NCBI GenBank assembly: GCA_009778135.1
Contig: WRKJ01000088.1
Coordinates: forward strand, 1-34,417
Reading direction: 5' to 3'
Source of the DNA: Defluviitaleaceae bacterium
GTDB taxonomy: Bacteria > Bacillota_I > Bacilli_A > MOL361 > Turicibacteraceae
DNA: 34,417 bases
The translations under genes were made by a program, and so were the position numbers. Under the pieces are notes generated by a model, which had not been told where the DNA came from, did not search any database, and saw nothing but the letters and a program-made list of their open reading frames with translations. Numbering within the stretch: the stretch's first letter is position 1; every line of letters starts with the position of its first letter. Shown here in pieces: positions 22,766 through 34,000 of the stretch.

Positions 22766-24838
22766 TTACATCCCGCTACCATTACGAATGGTCTCGATAA
22801 TATTTTGTTTCTTTAAGCTATTGGCTGCATGGTTCATGGTCGCATATGTGATCAGAAAAACAGCAACAATAGCAGCCAGTATCCATAACCATGGCCATGA
22901 AAAATCAAATTCGGCAGCATTATTTATGGCATTAAAGACAGCAAATGAGCCCAATAATCCTAAAGGAACACCAAAAATTAATGATTTCATACTTGAGAAA
23001 ATGGCCTCTAAACTCAGCATGCGCTTAATACCACCACCCGTCATCCCAACACTTTGTAAAGCAGCAAATTCCTTTGAACGGGTTTTAACATTTTCAGAAA
23101 TCGTACTGATCACATTGGTTAAACTAATTAAAATCAACGTTCCAACAAAGGCAAAGGTCAAAGTCGTGACCAGCTGTGTTGTATTTCGCTCAAGTGCAGC
23201 CAGTTCTTCATGATTGATGACATTCATCCAAGAAGCTATGTCACTCAGATACGCATCTAGCTCCTCTTGTAAAAGTGATGTTACTTGTTCAGGTTCTCTT
23301 GTATCTATCAACCATCGTAAACTTTGAAACGCCATATCAGCTGACACCTCAGACACAATAATATTTAAAGAAGAAGTGCCACTCCAACCAAAATAATGGA
23401 AAGCATCCTCATCTGAAATTTGCCCATGTATGTCAAATTCATATGTGTCTTCATCAGTCTTGATCTCAATGGTGAAAGGTCCAAAATCAAGGATGGCGCC
23501 TGTAGCAACTCGACCATCATCATGCCATTCTTGACCATGGTTCAAAAGGATATTAGAACCAACGGGAACGCCTGCCATTTCAGCAAATTTTTGAGCACTT
23601 GCTTCATCTAAGACAATTAAATTGACATGAAACCAAGCAAGGTCATTTTCAATTCCCCAATCCCACCTTGCACGATGATAAGCGGTAAAATCAGTGATAT
23701 CATTTACCGGTATTTCAGTTTCAAAACGATCATTGCTCACTTGTGCAATCATCGTATCACCATCCTCTAATAGATTTCCAATCCTATTAGTTAATGTATC
23801 AAAATCATCTCTTTGAAGCATGATTTCAGTGTTTTCCTGTATGAAATAATGCGTTTCAATCACATTCCCATCCCCATCCACTATCTGTTCTGTCCACCAA
23901 ACGTCTACTTCCTGATCAATGTCCTCAAATTCAACTTGTATTCCTCTTTCTGTATCAATCCAGATCGATGCACTCACATTACCAAATGTCGCACCACCCC
24001 AACGCATCCCTGAAAAGCTGTTCATGTGGTCAAAAAAGCTACCTGCAATGATAAAGATGGCAATGCTAAAACTCATGACAATCACTGTGGCTCTAAAGTT
24101 ACGACTACTTCGCTTTAAAAAAGTTCGAGCGAGCAGTCCTTCATAGCCAAACGCCTTTTGTGTGAGCCCTTTGCCTCTAATTTTTTTATTTTTAACCTTC
24201 ACTTCCCCAATACCACGAATGGCATCAATAGCGGGAATCTTGGCTGCTTTTCGTGCTGGAAGCCATGCAGAAATAAAAATGGTTAGCATCGATACCAAGG
24301 TTGCTAAAATAAGCGCTCGTGGATAGAAGACAAATTGGAAGAAGGCGTCATTTTGCAAATCTTCGTACGATAATAAAGGTTCAAGAAATCTATTAATGAC
24401 TTCAATCCCAACGAGATGAACAATGAGACCAATGACAATCCCGATAGGAAGTCCGATCATCATTAAAAAGTTTCCTTCTGCAATGACTGTCTTTGCAATT
24501 TGCTTTTTCGTCGCCCCTGTACTTTTTAAAATGCCAAATTGAGTCAAACGCTCATTGGCACTAACACGAAACGCATTAGAAACAACAATGACAGCGATAC
24601 AAATAACAATAACCGACATCACAAAAGCAAGTCCCGATATCATAGATAAAAAGATGACCCGATCATTATGACTAGCATCTAGTAACATCCGTTCTACCCA
24701 ATCCATGCCACTCCCAAACCCTAACCCATAAATAACCGTCAACATGGCAGTTGTTAGCAAGATGCCCATGATGGTCCAAATGGTACGCCTGCGATTAACT
24801 TTTAATTGAGATAATGCCAATTTAGTCGTCAGCTTCAT
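22766..24838 (-). CDS. ABC transporter permease, FtsX/MacB type
   Basis: 690 residues. Hydrophobic segments near 18-40, 62-85, 118-140 and 175-195 form a first FtsX block; after one more near 255-275 comes a 290-residue extracellular domain, then segments near 570-595, 630-650 and 655-680. The family signature ANERLTQFGILKSTGATKKQI and KTRSKEFAALQSVGMT mark duplicated FtsX motifs. Partner of the ATPase gene with 1-nt TAATG overlap. Such mechanotransmission or export transporters act in antimicrobial-peptide resistance, lipoprotein or peptide export. The adjacent two-component system probably controls it; the substrate is unknown. Confidence 0.9.
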   Translation of the reverse strand: MKLTTKLALSQLKVNRRRTIWTIMGILLTTAMLTVIYGLGFGSGMDWVERMLLDASHNDRVIFLSMISGLAFVMSVIVICIAVIVVSNAFRVSANERLTQFGILKSTGATKKQIAKTVIAEGNFLMMIGLPIGIVIGLIVHLVGIEVINRFLEPLLSYEDLQNDAFFQFVFYPRALILATLVSMLTIFISAWLPARKAAKIPAIDAIRGIGEVKVKNKKIRGKGLTQKAFGYEGLLARTFLKRSSRNFRATVIVMSFSIAIFIIAGSFFDHMNSFSGMRWGGATFGNVSASIWIDTERGIQVEFEDIDQEVDVWWTEQIVDGDGNVIETHYFIQENTEIMLQRDDFDTLTNRIGNLLEDGDTMIAQVSNDRFETEIPVNDITDFTAYHRARWDWGIENDLAWFHVNLIVLDEASAQKFAEMAGVPVGSNILLNHGQEWHDDGRVATGAILDFGPFTIEIKTDEDTYEFDIHGQISDEDAFHYFGWSGTSSLNIIVSEVSADMAFQSLRWLIDTREPEQVTSLLQEELDAYLSDIASWMNVINHEELAALERNTTQLVTTLTFAFVGTLILISLTNVISTISENVKTRSKEFAALQSVGMTGGGIKRMLSLEAIFSSMKSLIFGVPLGLLGSFAVFNAINNAAEFDFSWPWLWILAAIVAVFLITYATMNHAANSLKKQNIIETIRNGSGM

Positions 24839-25518
24839 TATTTGATCACCTCGTCATCTATGATTTTACCATCTCCAATGGTAATAACGCGGTCAGCTTG
24901 TAAAGCGATTTTCTCATCATGAGTAATCATAATCAATGTCTGATTATACTGTTTATTAGCAAATTTCAATAAATCTATGACTTCTGCACTAGACTGGCTA
25001 TCAAGATTTCCCGTCGGCTCATCTGCTAAAATTAAAGCTGGATCATTAATTAAGGAACGACCAATTGAAACACGTTGCTGCTGACCACCAGATAACTCAC
25101 TCGGTAAGTGGTTTTTTCTGTCTGTTAGACCAGTGGTATCTAAAATTTCTTTTAATCTTTTTTGATCCACTTGTCGATTATCTAATAGACACGGCAGTTG
25201 GATATTCTCATCCGCTGTTAAAGTTGGAATTAAGTTATAAAACTGATACACAATCCCTATATTTCTTCGACGAAAAATTGCCAGTTCACTCTCATTTAAA
25301 TCATAAATGTTGTGCCCATCTACGAAGACGTTGCCCGTATCAGGACGGTCGACACCTCCCAATAAATGCATTAACGTCGACTTTCCTGAACCAGACGCAC
25401 CTACAATGGCAAGAAACTCTCCTTTTTTAACTTGAAAACTCACATTGTTTAAGGCGATCACTTCTGCATCACCTTTTCCATACTTTTTCGTTAAATTTTT
25501 TACCTCTAAAATGACCAT
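24838..25518 (-). CDS. ABC transporter ATP-binding protein (LolD/MacB type)
   Basis: 226 residues from ATG 25516-25518 with GAGGTG 9 nt upstream; GTG at 25530 is in frame but unsupported. Walker A GASGSGKST, Q-loop QFYNLIPTLTADENI, signature LSGGQQQRVSIGRSL, Walker B LILADEPTGNLD, H-loop MITHD. Energises the permease encoded 1 nt downstream. Promoter and long dyad lie at 25540-25622. Confidence 0.95.
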   Translation of the reverse strand: MVILEVKNLTKKYGKGDAEVIALNNVSFQVKKGEFLAIVGASGSGKSTLMHLLGGVDRPDTGNVFVDGHNIYDLNESELAIFRRRNIGIVYQFYNLIPTLTADENIQLPCLLDNRQVDQKRLKEILDTTGLTDRKNHLPSELSGGQQQRVSIGRSLINDPALILADEPTGNLDSQSSAEVIDLLKFANKQYNQTLIMITHDEKIALQADRVITIGDGKIIDDEVIK

Positions 25519-25575
25519 TTGAATTGCCACCTCTCGTTTGATTTCTTTTGATACTGATATGATACACGATTTCTA

Positions 25576-25622
25576 TGACAATCTGGTGACTTTAAAGCAT
25601 CAAAAAGATGACCAAATTGTCA
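25576..25622. promoter_or_regulatory. Long dyad over the -35 of the ABC operon
   Basis: TGACAATCTGGTGACTTT (25576-25593) is mirrored at 25604-25622 by AAAGATGACCAAATTGTCA with a 10-nt loop. On the minus strand a TTGTCA in the arm nearest the gene is a -35, with TATCAG as -10 at 16 nt. The TGACAA-type arms are a likely binding site for the neighbouring response regulator. Confidence 0.6.
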
Positions 25623-25624
25623 CA

Positions 25625-26461
25625 TTAGTCATCTTTCATCCCATTATAAAATTTTAAAGTAAAGGTTGAACCTCTTCCTTTTCCACCATCAACATCAATG
25701 TCTCCAAATTGACTTTTCATAATGGTTAAGGCTAGGGGCAAGCCAATGCCATAACCCTGTATATGCTCAGAACCTTCAAATCGCTTAAAAAGTTTTGCAA
25801 TTTGAGCACGATCAAGTCCTTTTCCTTCATCACGGACACGTATCCACTTACAAATGGGGTTTTCCCCAACTTCGACTTGAATGATTGAACCGGTCGGCGC
25901 ATGTTCAGAAGCGTTCTTAATGACATTCCCTAATGCTTCTGCTGTCCATCTCTTGTCACAATTAAATGTTTGTGACCCCGTTATCTTTATTGCTTGTTCT
26001 TTTAACTCCAATTGGATTTTAAGCGGTGAAAGTGCTGCTTCAATCAGCTGATTAGAGTCAATACGAGCTTGCTTAAACTCAACAGCCTTCGCATCAAGCT
26101 TTGCCATTTTTAAAAGTGCTGAAACAAGCCATTCTGTTCTACGAAGCGAAGACTGAATATTCGAAATAAATTCGACTTGCTTCTCTGGTGGTGCATCTTC
26201 GATTAGCTCAGTCATAATCATCATGGAGGTTAACGGTGTTTTTAACTGATGTGAAACATTTGCAAGCATCTCTTTTAAAACATCCCTTTCCTGTTCAAGG
26301 ATTTCAACATACTCTTTTTGATAAGTTGCTAATGTTTGAATGTCGTTTTTAAGAATTCGCAACGGTCCTTCCCGATTATCACGAATATCGATCTCATCAC
26401 CGGCAATGAGTCGCTTAACATCAGTTGAGAGTTTTTGAATGCTAGATCTCTTAATCCACAC
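25625..26461 (-). CDS. Histidine kinase without membrane segments
   Basis: About 278 residues from GTG 26459-26461 (GAGAGG 11 nt upstream); TTG at 26470 is a poorer choice. HisKA box NVSHQLKTPLTSM with His about residue 71, N box ALGNVIKNASEHAP, G1 RDEGKGLD, G2 GYGIGLPLAL. The family normally has two N-terminal membrane helices and a sensor loop; here only a short helical linker precedes the H-box and the start overlaps the regulator gene by about 11 nt. It is either a true soluble kinase or a deletion product. Likely phosphorylates the regulator encoded before it. Confidence 0.85.
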   Translation of the reverse strand: MWIKRSSIQKLSTDVKRLIAGDEIDIRDNREGPLRILKNDIQTLATYQKEYVEILEQERDVLKEMLANVSHQLKTPLTSMMIMTELIEDAPPEKQVEFISNIQSSLRRTEWLVSALLKMAKLDAKAVEFKQARIDSNQLIEAALSPLKIQLELKEQAIKITGSQTFNCDKRWTAEALGNVIKNASEHAPTGSIIQVEVGENPICKWIRVRDEGKGLDRAQIAKLFKRFEGSEHIQGYGIGLPLALTIMKSQFGDIDVDGGKGRGSTFTLKFYNGMKDD

Positions 26462-27113
26462 GGTAGCCAATCCCTCTCACTGTCGTAATGTCGACAGCTC
26501 CTCCTAATTTCCCACGCAATCTTTTCACATAAACCGTTAATGTATTATCTTCAACAAAATTGCCCGAGATATCCCATAAATGATTTAAAATTTGTTCCCT
26601 TGTCATAATCCTCCCTTTATTGGTTGCAAAAGTGAGCAAAAGTTTATACTCTAATGCAGTCAAATCAACGAGCTTCTCAGCAACAAAAGCCTTAGCAGCA
26701 ACTGTGTCAATTTTAACTTCTCCCAATTTCAAAAAGCTTGTTTGTGTATCGACTGTCGTCAACAAAATTCTTCTAATACGGGCTAACAATTCTCGTAACC
26801 TGAATGGCTTCGTCATATAATCCGCTGCTCCGTCTTCAAACGCTTGAACAATATGGCTTTCTTCATCATCAACTGTTAAAAAAACAACATGCGTCGATGT
26901 ACCCTTTAAAACCACTTGAAGCTCAGTTCCAACCCCATCCGGTAACTGCATATCAAGAATGGCTACATCGAAGTTGATCTGTTTAATTGCCTCCTTTCCC
27001 TCTTCAACCGTTTTAGCATGGATAACCTCATACTGTTCTTGCTCTAATGCATAAATAAGCCCACCCGCAATCATTAAATCATCTTCTAATAATAAAATTT
27101 TCGTTTTCATCAT
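26451..27113 (-). CDS. OmpR-family response regulator, leaderless
   Basis: 220 residues from ATG 27111-27113 (or 27108-27110). Receiver domain with EDD near residue 9, phospho-Asp in AILDMQLPDG, and KPFRL; C-terminal winged helix ending TVRGIGYRVD. The only promoter places transcription start at the start codon, so the mRNA is probably leaderless. The frame is open further upstream, but that part lies before the promoter. Operon with the kinase. Confidence 0.92.
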   Translation of the reverse strand: MMKTKILLLEDDLMIAGGLIYALEQEQYEVIHAKTVEEGKEAIKQINFDVAILDMQLPDGVGTELQVVLKGTSTHVVFLTVDDEESHIVQAFEDGAADYMTKPFRLRELLARIRRILLTTVDTQTSFLKLGEVKIDTVAAKAFVAEKLVDLTALEYKLLLTFATNKGRIMTREQILNHLWDISGNFVEDNTLTVYVKRLRGKLGGAVDITTVRGIGYRVD

Positions 27114-27119
27114 GCGATC

Positions 27120-27149
27120 ATTATAGCATAAATACAGTGCAAAATTCAA
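27120..27149 (-). promoter_or_regulatory. Promoter of the regulator gene
   Basis: Minus strand TTGAAT (27144-27149), 18-nt spacer ending in TGC, TATAAT (27120-27125). TGnTATAAT extended -10; the ATG begins 7 nt downstream of the -10. Confidence 0.8.
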
Positions 27150-27251
27150 ATGTACTTCGACAATTGGAACAAAAGGCATTTCAGCTTGTTCTCCAGAAGC
27201 CTCCATTTTATCGATATGGCTGTCTGATGTTATTTTCGTTTTCAACTTGTA

Positions 27252-27300
27252 AAAAACGCCCAATCTCGCTACTTATACAGTAGGAAAATTGGGCGTTTTA
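27252..27300 (-). terminator. Terminator of the NRPS-thioesterase operon
   Basis: Minus strand AAACGCCCAAT pairs with ATTGGGCGTTT across an inner CTACT/AGTAG stem; TTTTTT follows. It starts 14 nt after the thioesterase stop. Confidence 0.88.
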
Positions 27301-27313
27301 AATGATATGCCTG

Positions 27314-28006
27314 TTAGCATAGTTTGTTTAAAATCATTTTTTTTAAACGTAATAAATGATCTTCGTTTTCAAATAAGAAGAAGTGACCGCCTTCGAGTTC
27401 TACAAAGTCACAGATTGTATCAGCTGGGAAAAAGGTTTTCCAGTCAGATTCAATCACCTCATCTTCTTTTCCATTGATAATGGTTATGGGAATATCCATT
27501 TTTGGAAAAGGCCATTCCGAGAGATAATAGCTTTCAAGTGCTTCAACATCTGCTTTTATCATTGGGTGGAAAAATTCCATTAACTCCTTGCTTTCAACAA
27601 TTTCTTTTGGCGTATTTCCTCTGGTAAGCAATATCCGCTTTGCTTCTTCTAGATCGACTTCACCATTTTGAGAAATCTTTGCTTTTTTCGAAGGGGGAGG
27701 AGACGCTAGTAAGAAGAGATGCTTAGGTTGCTTATAGGCAGTTCCTTGTAACTGTCTAACGACTTCACAACAAATCTTAGCACCCATGCTATAGCCTAAG
27801 AGTGCATAGTCTTCATTTGTTTTTTTAATCTCTTTGATCGCATCTGCAGCGAGCTCCTCAATCAAGTAAATGAGCTTTTCTTGAACCCTTGTTCCATGTC
27901 CTGGATAGTTAATGTGCTCGACATTTAAATAAGGCGATAACGCTTTTTCTAAATGGCTATAAATTGTACTTGTTCCGAAAGCATAAGGATATGTAAATAG
28001 TTTCAT
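27314..28006 (-). CDS. Type II thioesterase of NRPS
   Basis: 230 residues from ATG 28004-28006; GGAG 6 nt upstream. Alpha/beta hydrolase with nucleophile elbow GYSMG (Ser about 73), acid in NGKEDEV and His in GGHFFLF, and the YPGHGTR motif typical of GrsT/SrfD-type enzymes. It removes misprimed acyl or amino-acyl groups from carrier domains. It lies 74 nt after the NRPS stop in the same direction and shares the terminator. Confidence 0.93.
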   Translation of the reverse strand: MKLFTYPYAFGTSTIYSHLEKALSPYLNVEHINYPGHGTRVQEKLIYLIEELAADAIKEIKKTNEDYALLGYSMGAKICCEVVRQLQGTAYKQPKHLFLLASPPPSKKAKISQNGEVDLEEAKRILLTRGNTPKEIVESKELMEFFHPMIKADVEALESYYLSEWPFPKMDIPITIINGKEDEVIESDWKTFFPADTICDFVELEGGHFFLFENEDHLLRLKKMILNKLC

Positions 28007-28079
28007 TTTCCACTCCAATCATCTGTCACTTAATTACGAACTGAATTTCATATAAAATCCATTTGTATAACACGCCAGA

Positions 28080-31000
28080 TCAGTTATGTTCTTTAAGCTG
28101 TTTGATTTTATCAAGTGCTTCTTGCTCAATTTCATGCCAGTTAAAGCCCAGTTTTTGTAAAATAAGCTGGGTTGCTTCGGCGTGAATGGTAAAGTTGGTT
28201 TGTTCTTTTTGTTCTTTGAAGAGGCCAAGGTGTAGGCTGAATTTGAGGATTTCTTCGTCTACTTCTTCTTGTTGAAGTTGCGTGAAGAGGTGTTGGTAAA
28301 AGGCGTCTGGTTGGATGAATTTAAAGTCCTCGTCGTTTGTGATAAAGCTTTGAAGCAGTTGTTTCATGGAAACTGGGTATGGGTTGTAGACATGGTAAAT
28401 CTCATTGGTTTTGATGGATGAGGTGATGAGTTTCACGCATGCTGTCGCAGCGTCATCAATCGGTGTGTATTCGACTTGGTAATCGATGTCAGGTGCCATA
28501 CCAAGATGTAACAGGCCTGTGATTTGGGAGAAGAAGGCATTGTCTGCTTCGTTGATTTGGAATTTGCCTGTTTGTCTGTTGGCTTGTAAGTTACCTAAGC
28601 GGATAATGCTGTTGGTTAAGCCGCGGCTTCTTGCTTGGATCAATAAGTCTTCTGCTTCTGCTTTTGTTTTGAGGTAAACAGAGTCGTATTCAACAGGTAA
28701 GGTTAAGATGTCTTCTGTATAGGCAACATGTGTTTGTCCTTCGATATAGCCTGAACCAAGGGAAACAGTGGAGCAGTGAATCAGTGTTTTTTGTTTACCG
28801 GTTTCTTGGAAGTCAATTAAGTGTTTCACACCTAAGACATTCGTTTGGTAGAAGTCTTCGTAAGTCCCATAGTGTTTCACGTTAGATGCCACATTGACAA
28901 TGCAGTCTATTTTTTGGGACAGGTTAAGGTGTTGATCTGGTGTTAATCCCAGATTTAAAGCTGAAATGTCACCTTGATAGACCACGATGCGATGGGCATA
29001 TGAGTCAAATAAGTCGGCTGTAAAGTAGAAGTGACAAATGTCCATTAGGCGGGTTTTTGCTTGTTCATCATCTGCGCCACGCACGAGTGTGTAAATGAGG
29101 TCATTTGTTGTCGTTAACAGTTCCATGAGTAAGTGAGCACCTAAGAAGCCTGTTGCGCCTGTCAGTAAAAGGGTTCTCCTTTGTTCATCGGGCTTTATAA
29201 GACGGGTTTCTAATGCTTTTAATGTGGCTTTGTAATCCTCAGGAAGGGCTTCTTTGGCTACCGCTTCTTTGGCCATAAAGTCGGTGGATAAAAGCGACCG
29301 TTCATTTGGATCAGACAGGGTTTCATGGGAGTGGTTGATGATGAAGTCTGCCATTTCAGTGATGGTTCGGTTTGAGTATAAGGCTTCAACAGAAACGTTG
29401 ACGTCTTTTTTCAGTAAACTCACCACTCTCAAGAGGTCAATGGAGGTGCCACCTAGTTTAAAGAAGTTGTCGAGTGTAGAGATGGTTGAAGTGTCTCGTT
29501 TTAAGACGTGGGCATAAACGTCGACAAGTTTGCTTTCAATGGCATTTTGAGGTGCCACGTACGGGGCAGCCGTTTCAAAGGCAATGGTTGGTAAGGCACG
29601 ACGGTCTAGTTTCCCATTGACGGTTAGCGGAAAGTCCGTTAGGTGGCAATAGCCGGATGGTACCATGTAGTCTGGTAGTTTGTTTTTGAGTGTTTGATCC
29701 AAGACGTCTTGGTCGATGGCTGTGTCTGAGATGTAGTACGCCCCTAAGTAAGGGTGCTCACTTTCTCCCAATGCCATCACATGGGCTTGGGTAATGCCAG
29801 GGATGGTGTAAAGGGCGGCTTCTATTTCGCCGAGTTCGATCCGATAGCCTCTGATTTTGACTTGGAAGTCGTTTCGACCATGGTATTCCAAGGTGCCGTC
29901 TTCTAGCATGCGCACCAAGTCACCTGTTTGGTAAATGCGGTCGTTCCAGCCTTGCCTCTTTTGTGCCGCTGTTTGGAAAGGGTTGGGCATGAATTTCTCT
30001 GCGGTTAAGTCTGGTTGGTTGAGGTAGCCGCGGGCAATTTGAATCCCACCGAGATGCAGCTCACCCATGCTGCCTTTTGGCACTGGCTTTCCAAAGTCAT
30101 CTAGTAAGTAAACAGTTGTGTTAGCCACTGGTTTACCGATCAGATTACGTTGTTCATAACCTTCAAACACATGGGTGGTCGCAATGACGGTCGCTTCCGT
30201 CGGACCATATCCATTGATAAAGGTGATGCCTGCTTCATGCATGGTCTTCACTAAGGCCGGGTTCACGCTTTCTCCCGCAGCGACGACACGCTTGAGGCTA
30301 CTGACACCTGTGACATCAATTTGTGACAATAACGATGGCGTCATGTGGAGATAGGTCACGTCATGTTTGTTTAAATAAGCGGTAAACTTTTCTTGATCCA
30401 TCCATAAGTTGTCTGGCGTGACGATTAATGGATAGCCACTTAGTAAGGCTAAGAAGATTTGTTCGACTGAGACGTCAAACACATAATTGGAGAAGAACAA
30501 CAAGTTCTCTCCTGTTACTTCAAAGCCGTAGTCTTGACGTAATGAAGCCGTTAAGTTGTTCACTTGATGGTGTTCAATCATGACCCCTTTTGGATGGCCT
30601 GTTGTTCCTGAGGTGAAGATCACATATGCCAAGTTCGTAGGGGTCGTGTTTGTCTTTGGATTTGTTGTGGGGTAATCATCAAGGCTTAGTTCTCTGATCA
30701 ATGTCGCTTGTTTGAGCTGCGTACGGTAGTCAGCTTCTACGAAGGTCGTTACCATTTCAGCCGTTGTTGCGATGTAGTCCAGTCGGGCTTGTGGAAATGC
30801 TGGACTCATTGGGACATAGGCTGCGCCCGCTTTGAGGATACCAAGGATAGCGATGATCATCCATTCGCTTCGATCAAGTAAGAGACCGACTTTGTCTTCT
30901 GGTTGAATGTCGTATGTTTGAATCAAGTAATGCGCCAATTGATTGGCTTTGGCATTGAGTGCTTCGTACGTGAATGTCACGTCATTGTAAATCAATGCTT

Positions 31001-34000
31001 TGTGGGTTGGCGTTGCCGCCACTTGTGCTTCAAATACTTGCGTAATGGTTTGATCTTTTGGATAATCGACATAGTGACCGACTTCTGTCAGTAAGGCCTG
31101 TTCTTCTCCTTCAAGTAGGACGTTAAGCGCCCCGATCGGTTGGGTGATATCAGTTAAGACTTGGTCGAGGAGGTGACTCAAACGTGCTAAGTGCGTTTGG
31201 ATGGTGTGTGCCTGAAACAGCGCCGTCGCATAGGTTAAGTTCAAATACGTTTTTTCACCGTCATCTGATAAGGTGAAGCTTAAATCAAATTTGGCTGCTG
31301 TATCGGACGATTCAACTGTCGTGGCACCAATCACTGACGAGATGGCTTCGTTGTTTTGGTAGACCATCATCACATCAAAGAGTGGGTTTCTTGAGGTGTC
31401 TCGGTTGGTAACAATGGCTTCAACTAAATCTTCAAATGGATACATTTGATGACGTTGCCCTTCTAATGTTTGACTTTTGATTTCTTCTAAGTAGGACTGG
31501 AACGTCTTCTCGCCACTTGGCTGAAGACGCATGGCTAAGGTGTTGACAAACATCCCAAGCATGTTTTCAGTGTCTTGATGAATCCGGCCACTCACTGGTG
31601 TTCCAATGACCAAATCAGCTTGATTGGCTAGTTTGCTCAGTAAAAGGCTGATTAAGCTTAAGAAGAACATGTAGCCTGTTGTCTGTGTGGATTCGAGCAC
31701 TGTTTTGATCCGTGTTGTGGTCACTTCATCAATGACGAGCTGCTCGGTTTTCCCTTCAAATTGTTGATGTTTAGGACGGGGATGATCTGTTGGTAATGTC
31801 AGGATTTTATAGTCTGTTAACTGATCTTGCCAGTAAGCTTCTGCGTGACTTAAATCCTGTGTGTTCATCCATTCACTGTAGTCTGTGTATTGACGGTCCA
31901 GTGGTGGTAGTTCGCCTCCTGCGACCAATGCGCCCAGTTCATTCGCAAAGATGGTACTACTCATGCCATCACTAATGATGTGATGCATGTCGACAAAGAG
32001 GTAATCTGCTTGGGCTGTTCGGGCAATTTGAATGCGGTACAGGGGACCCTTCTCCAAATCAAACGGTTTTACAGCTTGTTCATACCACGTGACCAATTCT
32101 GTTGCGTTGATCGCTTTTAGGGTGACTTCAACAGGCATCGTCTGTGAAATCACCTGGACCAATCGACCTTCGACTTCATGGAAGGTTGTTCTTAAAATGT
32201 CGTGACGTTGGTTGAGTTCATCAATGGCCGTCTTGAGCTTTTCTTCATCAATAGGTTGCGTAAATGTCATCAACGTCGGAATGTTATACACCGTTTCTGT
32301 CGGTGATAACTTCCACAGTAAATACATCCGTTTTTGCGTTGAACTCATCTCGTAAGCTGGTTTGGCTTCAGCTTTTGGAATCCGTTCATATTGGGCATCT
32401 GCCAACCCTTCGATCAACTGTGCCAATTGCACCACTTTCGGTGCTTCAAAGATATGTTTCACCCCGATCGCTTTGCCGGTTTGCGCTTCAAGTAGGTTGA
32501 CCAATCGTAACGCTCTTAGCGAATGTCCGCCTAACTTGAAGAAGTCATCGTTGAGACCGACTTGTGCCACTTCTAAAATGGCTTCATAACTGGTTGCGAC
32601 CAAGCGTTCGAGTGGTGTTCTCGGTGCCACATAGACGGCTGTTTGATCCACTTTAATGACAGGTAAAGCCTGCTTGTTCACTTTACCATTGCGCGTCACT
32701 GGGAAATGCGTCAAATCCATGTAGTGCGTTGGAATCATGTAATCTGGTAATTGGTCTTTCAGTTGTTGCTCAATGGTTTCATGCGCTAAGCCACTTGGGT
32801 TTTGAAGGTACGCATGTAGCTGTCCGTCACGTACCACTACCACCCCTTGATCAATGCCAACAAGGGCACTTAATGCTGATTCGATTTCACCCAGTTCAAT
32901 GCGATGTCCACGCACTTTCACTTGATCGTCTAGTCGGCCTAAGTAATCAATGTGTCCATCAGGTAACCATTTTACCAAGTCGCCTGTTTTGTATAGTTTC
33001 CCTGGACCATATGGGTTGTCGATAAAGCGCTCATTTGTTAGGGTTGGTTCGTTTAAATAACCGCTGGCAACACCTGGACCTCCAATGTAGAGCTCACCTG
33101 GTACACCAATGCCACACAACTTCCCATCTGTCATGATGTAAGTCGTTGTAGACGCAATCGGTTTTCCAATCGGGATTTTGTCGAATTCAAGGCAACCTTG
33201 CATCGTTAAGGTGACCGCAAAGGTTGTTGTTTCCGTTGGACCATATCCATTAATCAATGTGATCTGATCGTTGTGAGCGAGTAGCCGCTGTACATGGGCT
33301 TTTGATAGGGCTTCACCCCCTATTAACAGTTGTTTCAACCCGTCAAACACGGTCACATCCATGGTGATCAAATGGTTGTACAACGAAGCAGTTAACCACA
33401 TCGTGTTAATGGCTTGTTCCGTAATCAATTTGCTGAGTTGTTCATGATCCACCAAGACATTGAGCTCAGAGATAAACACCTCACCACCGTTAAGGAGTGC
33501 ACCCCATATTTCAAAGGTTGACGCATCAAAGCTGAGTGAGCCCGTTTGGAGCATACGCACATCATCAAAGTTGGCATAATTTGTGTTTTTCACCAAACGC
33601 GTGATCCCTTGTTGCTTCACCATGACCCCTTTTGGCTTGCCGGTTGTACCTGATGTGTAAATCAAGTAAGCCAAGCTTATGCCATCTCCTTGTACAGGAA
33701 GGGCTGTTTTCATTCCGGTTAAGTGAGCGAGTGACATGAATTGATACTTCGCTTTCGTTGTTTCTGATAAAGGCAAGGCCGTTTTATCACCTAAAATAAA
33801 CTGCGCATGGCTGTCTTCAAGCATGTAAGTGATACGACTTTCTGGATAGTCTGCATCAATTGGCATGTAAGCTCCGCCTGCTTTAAGGATGCCTAAGAAG
33901 CCAACAACTGTCCCAACATCTCGCTTCGCAATGACTGCCACAATGTCACCGGTATTTAAGCCACTGGCGATTAATTTCACCGCAACTTCATTGGCTTGTT

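Noticed and set aside
28034-28228. 64-aa frame overlapping the NRPS end
   Set aside because: Antiparallel or out-of-frame shadow of the NRPS reductase; no own ribosome site.
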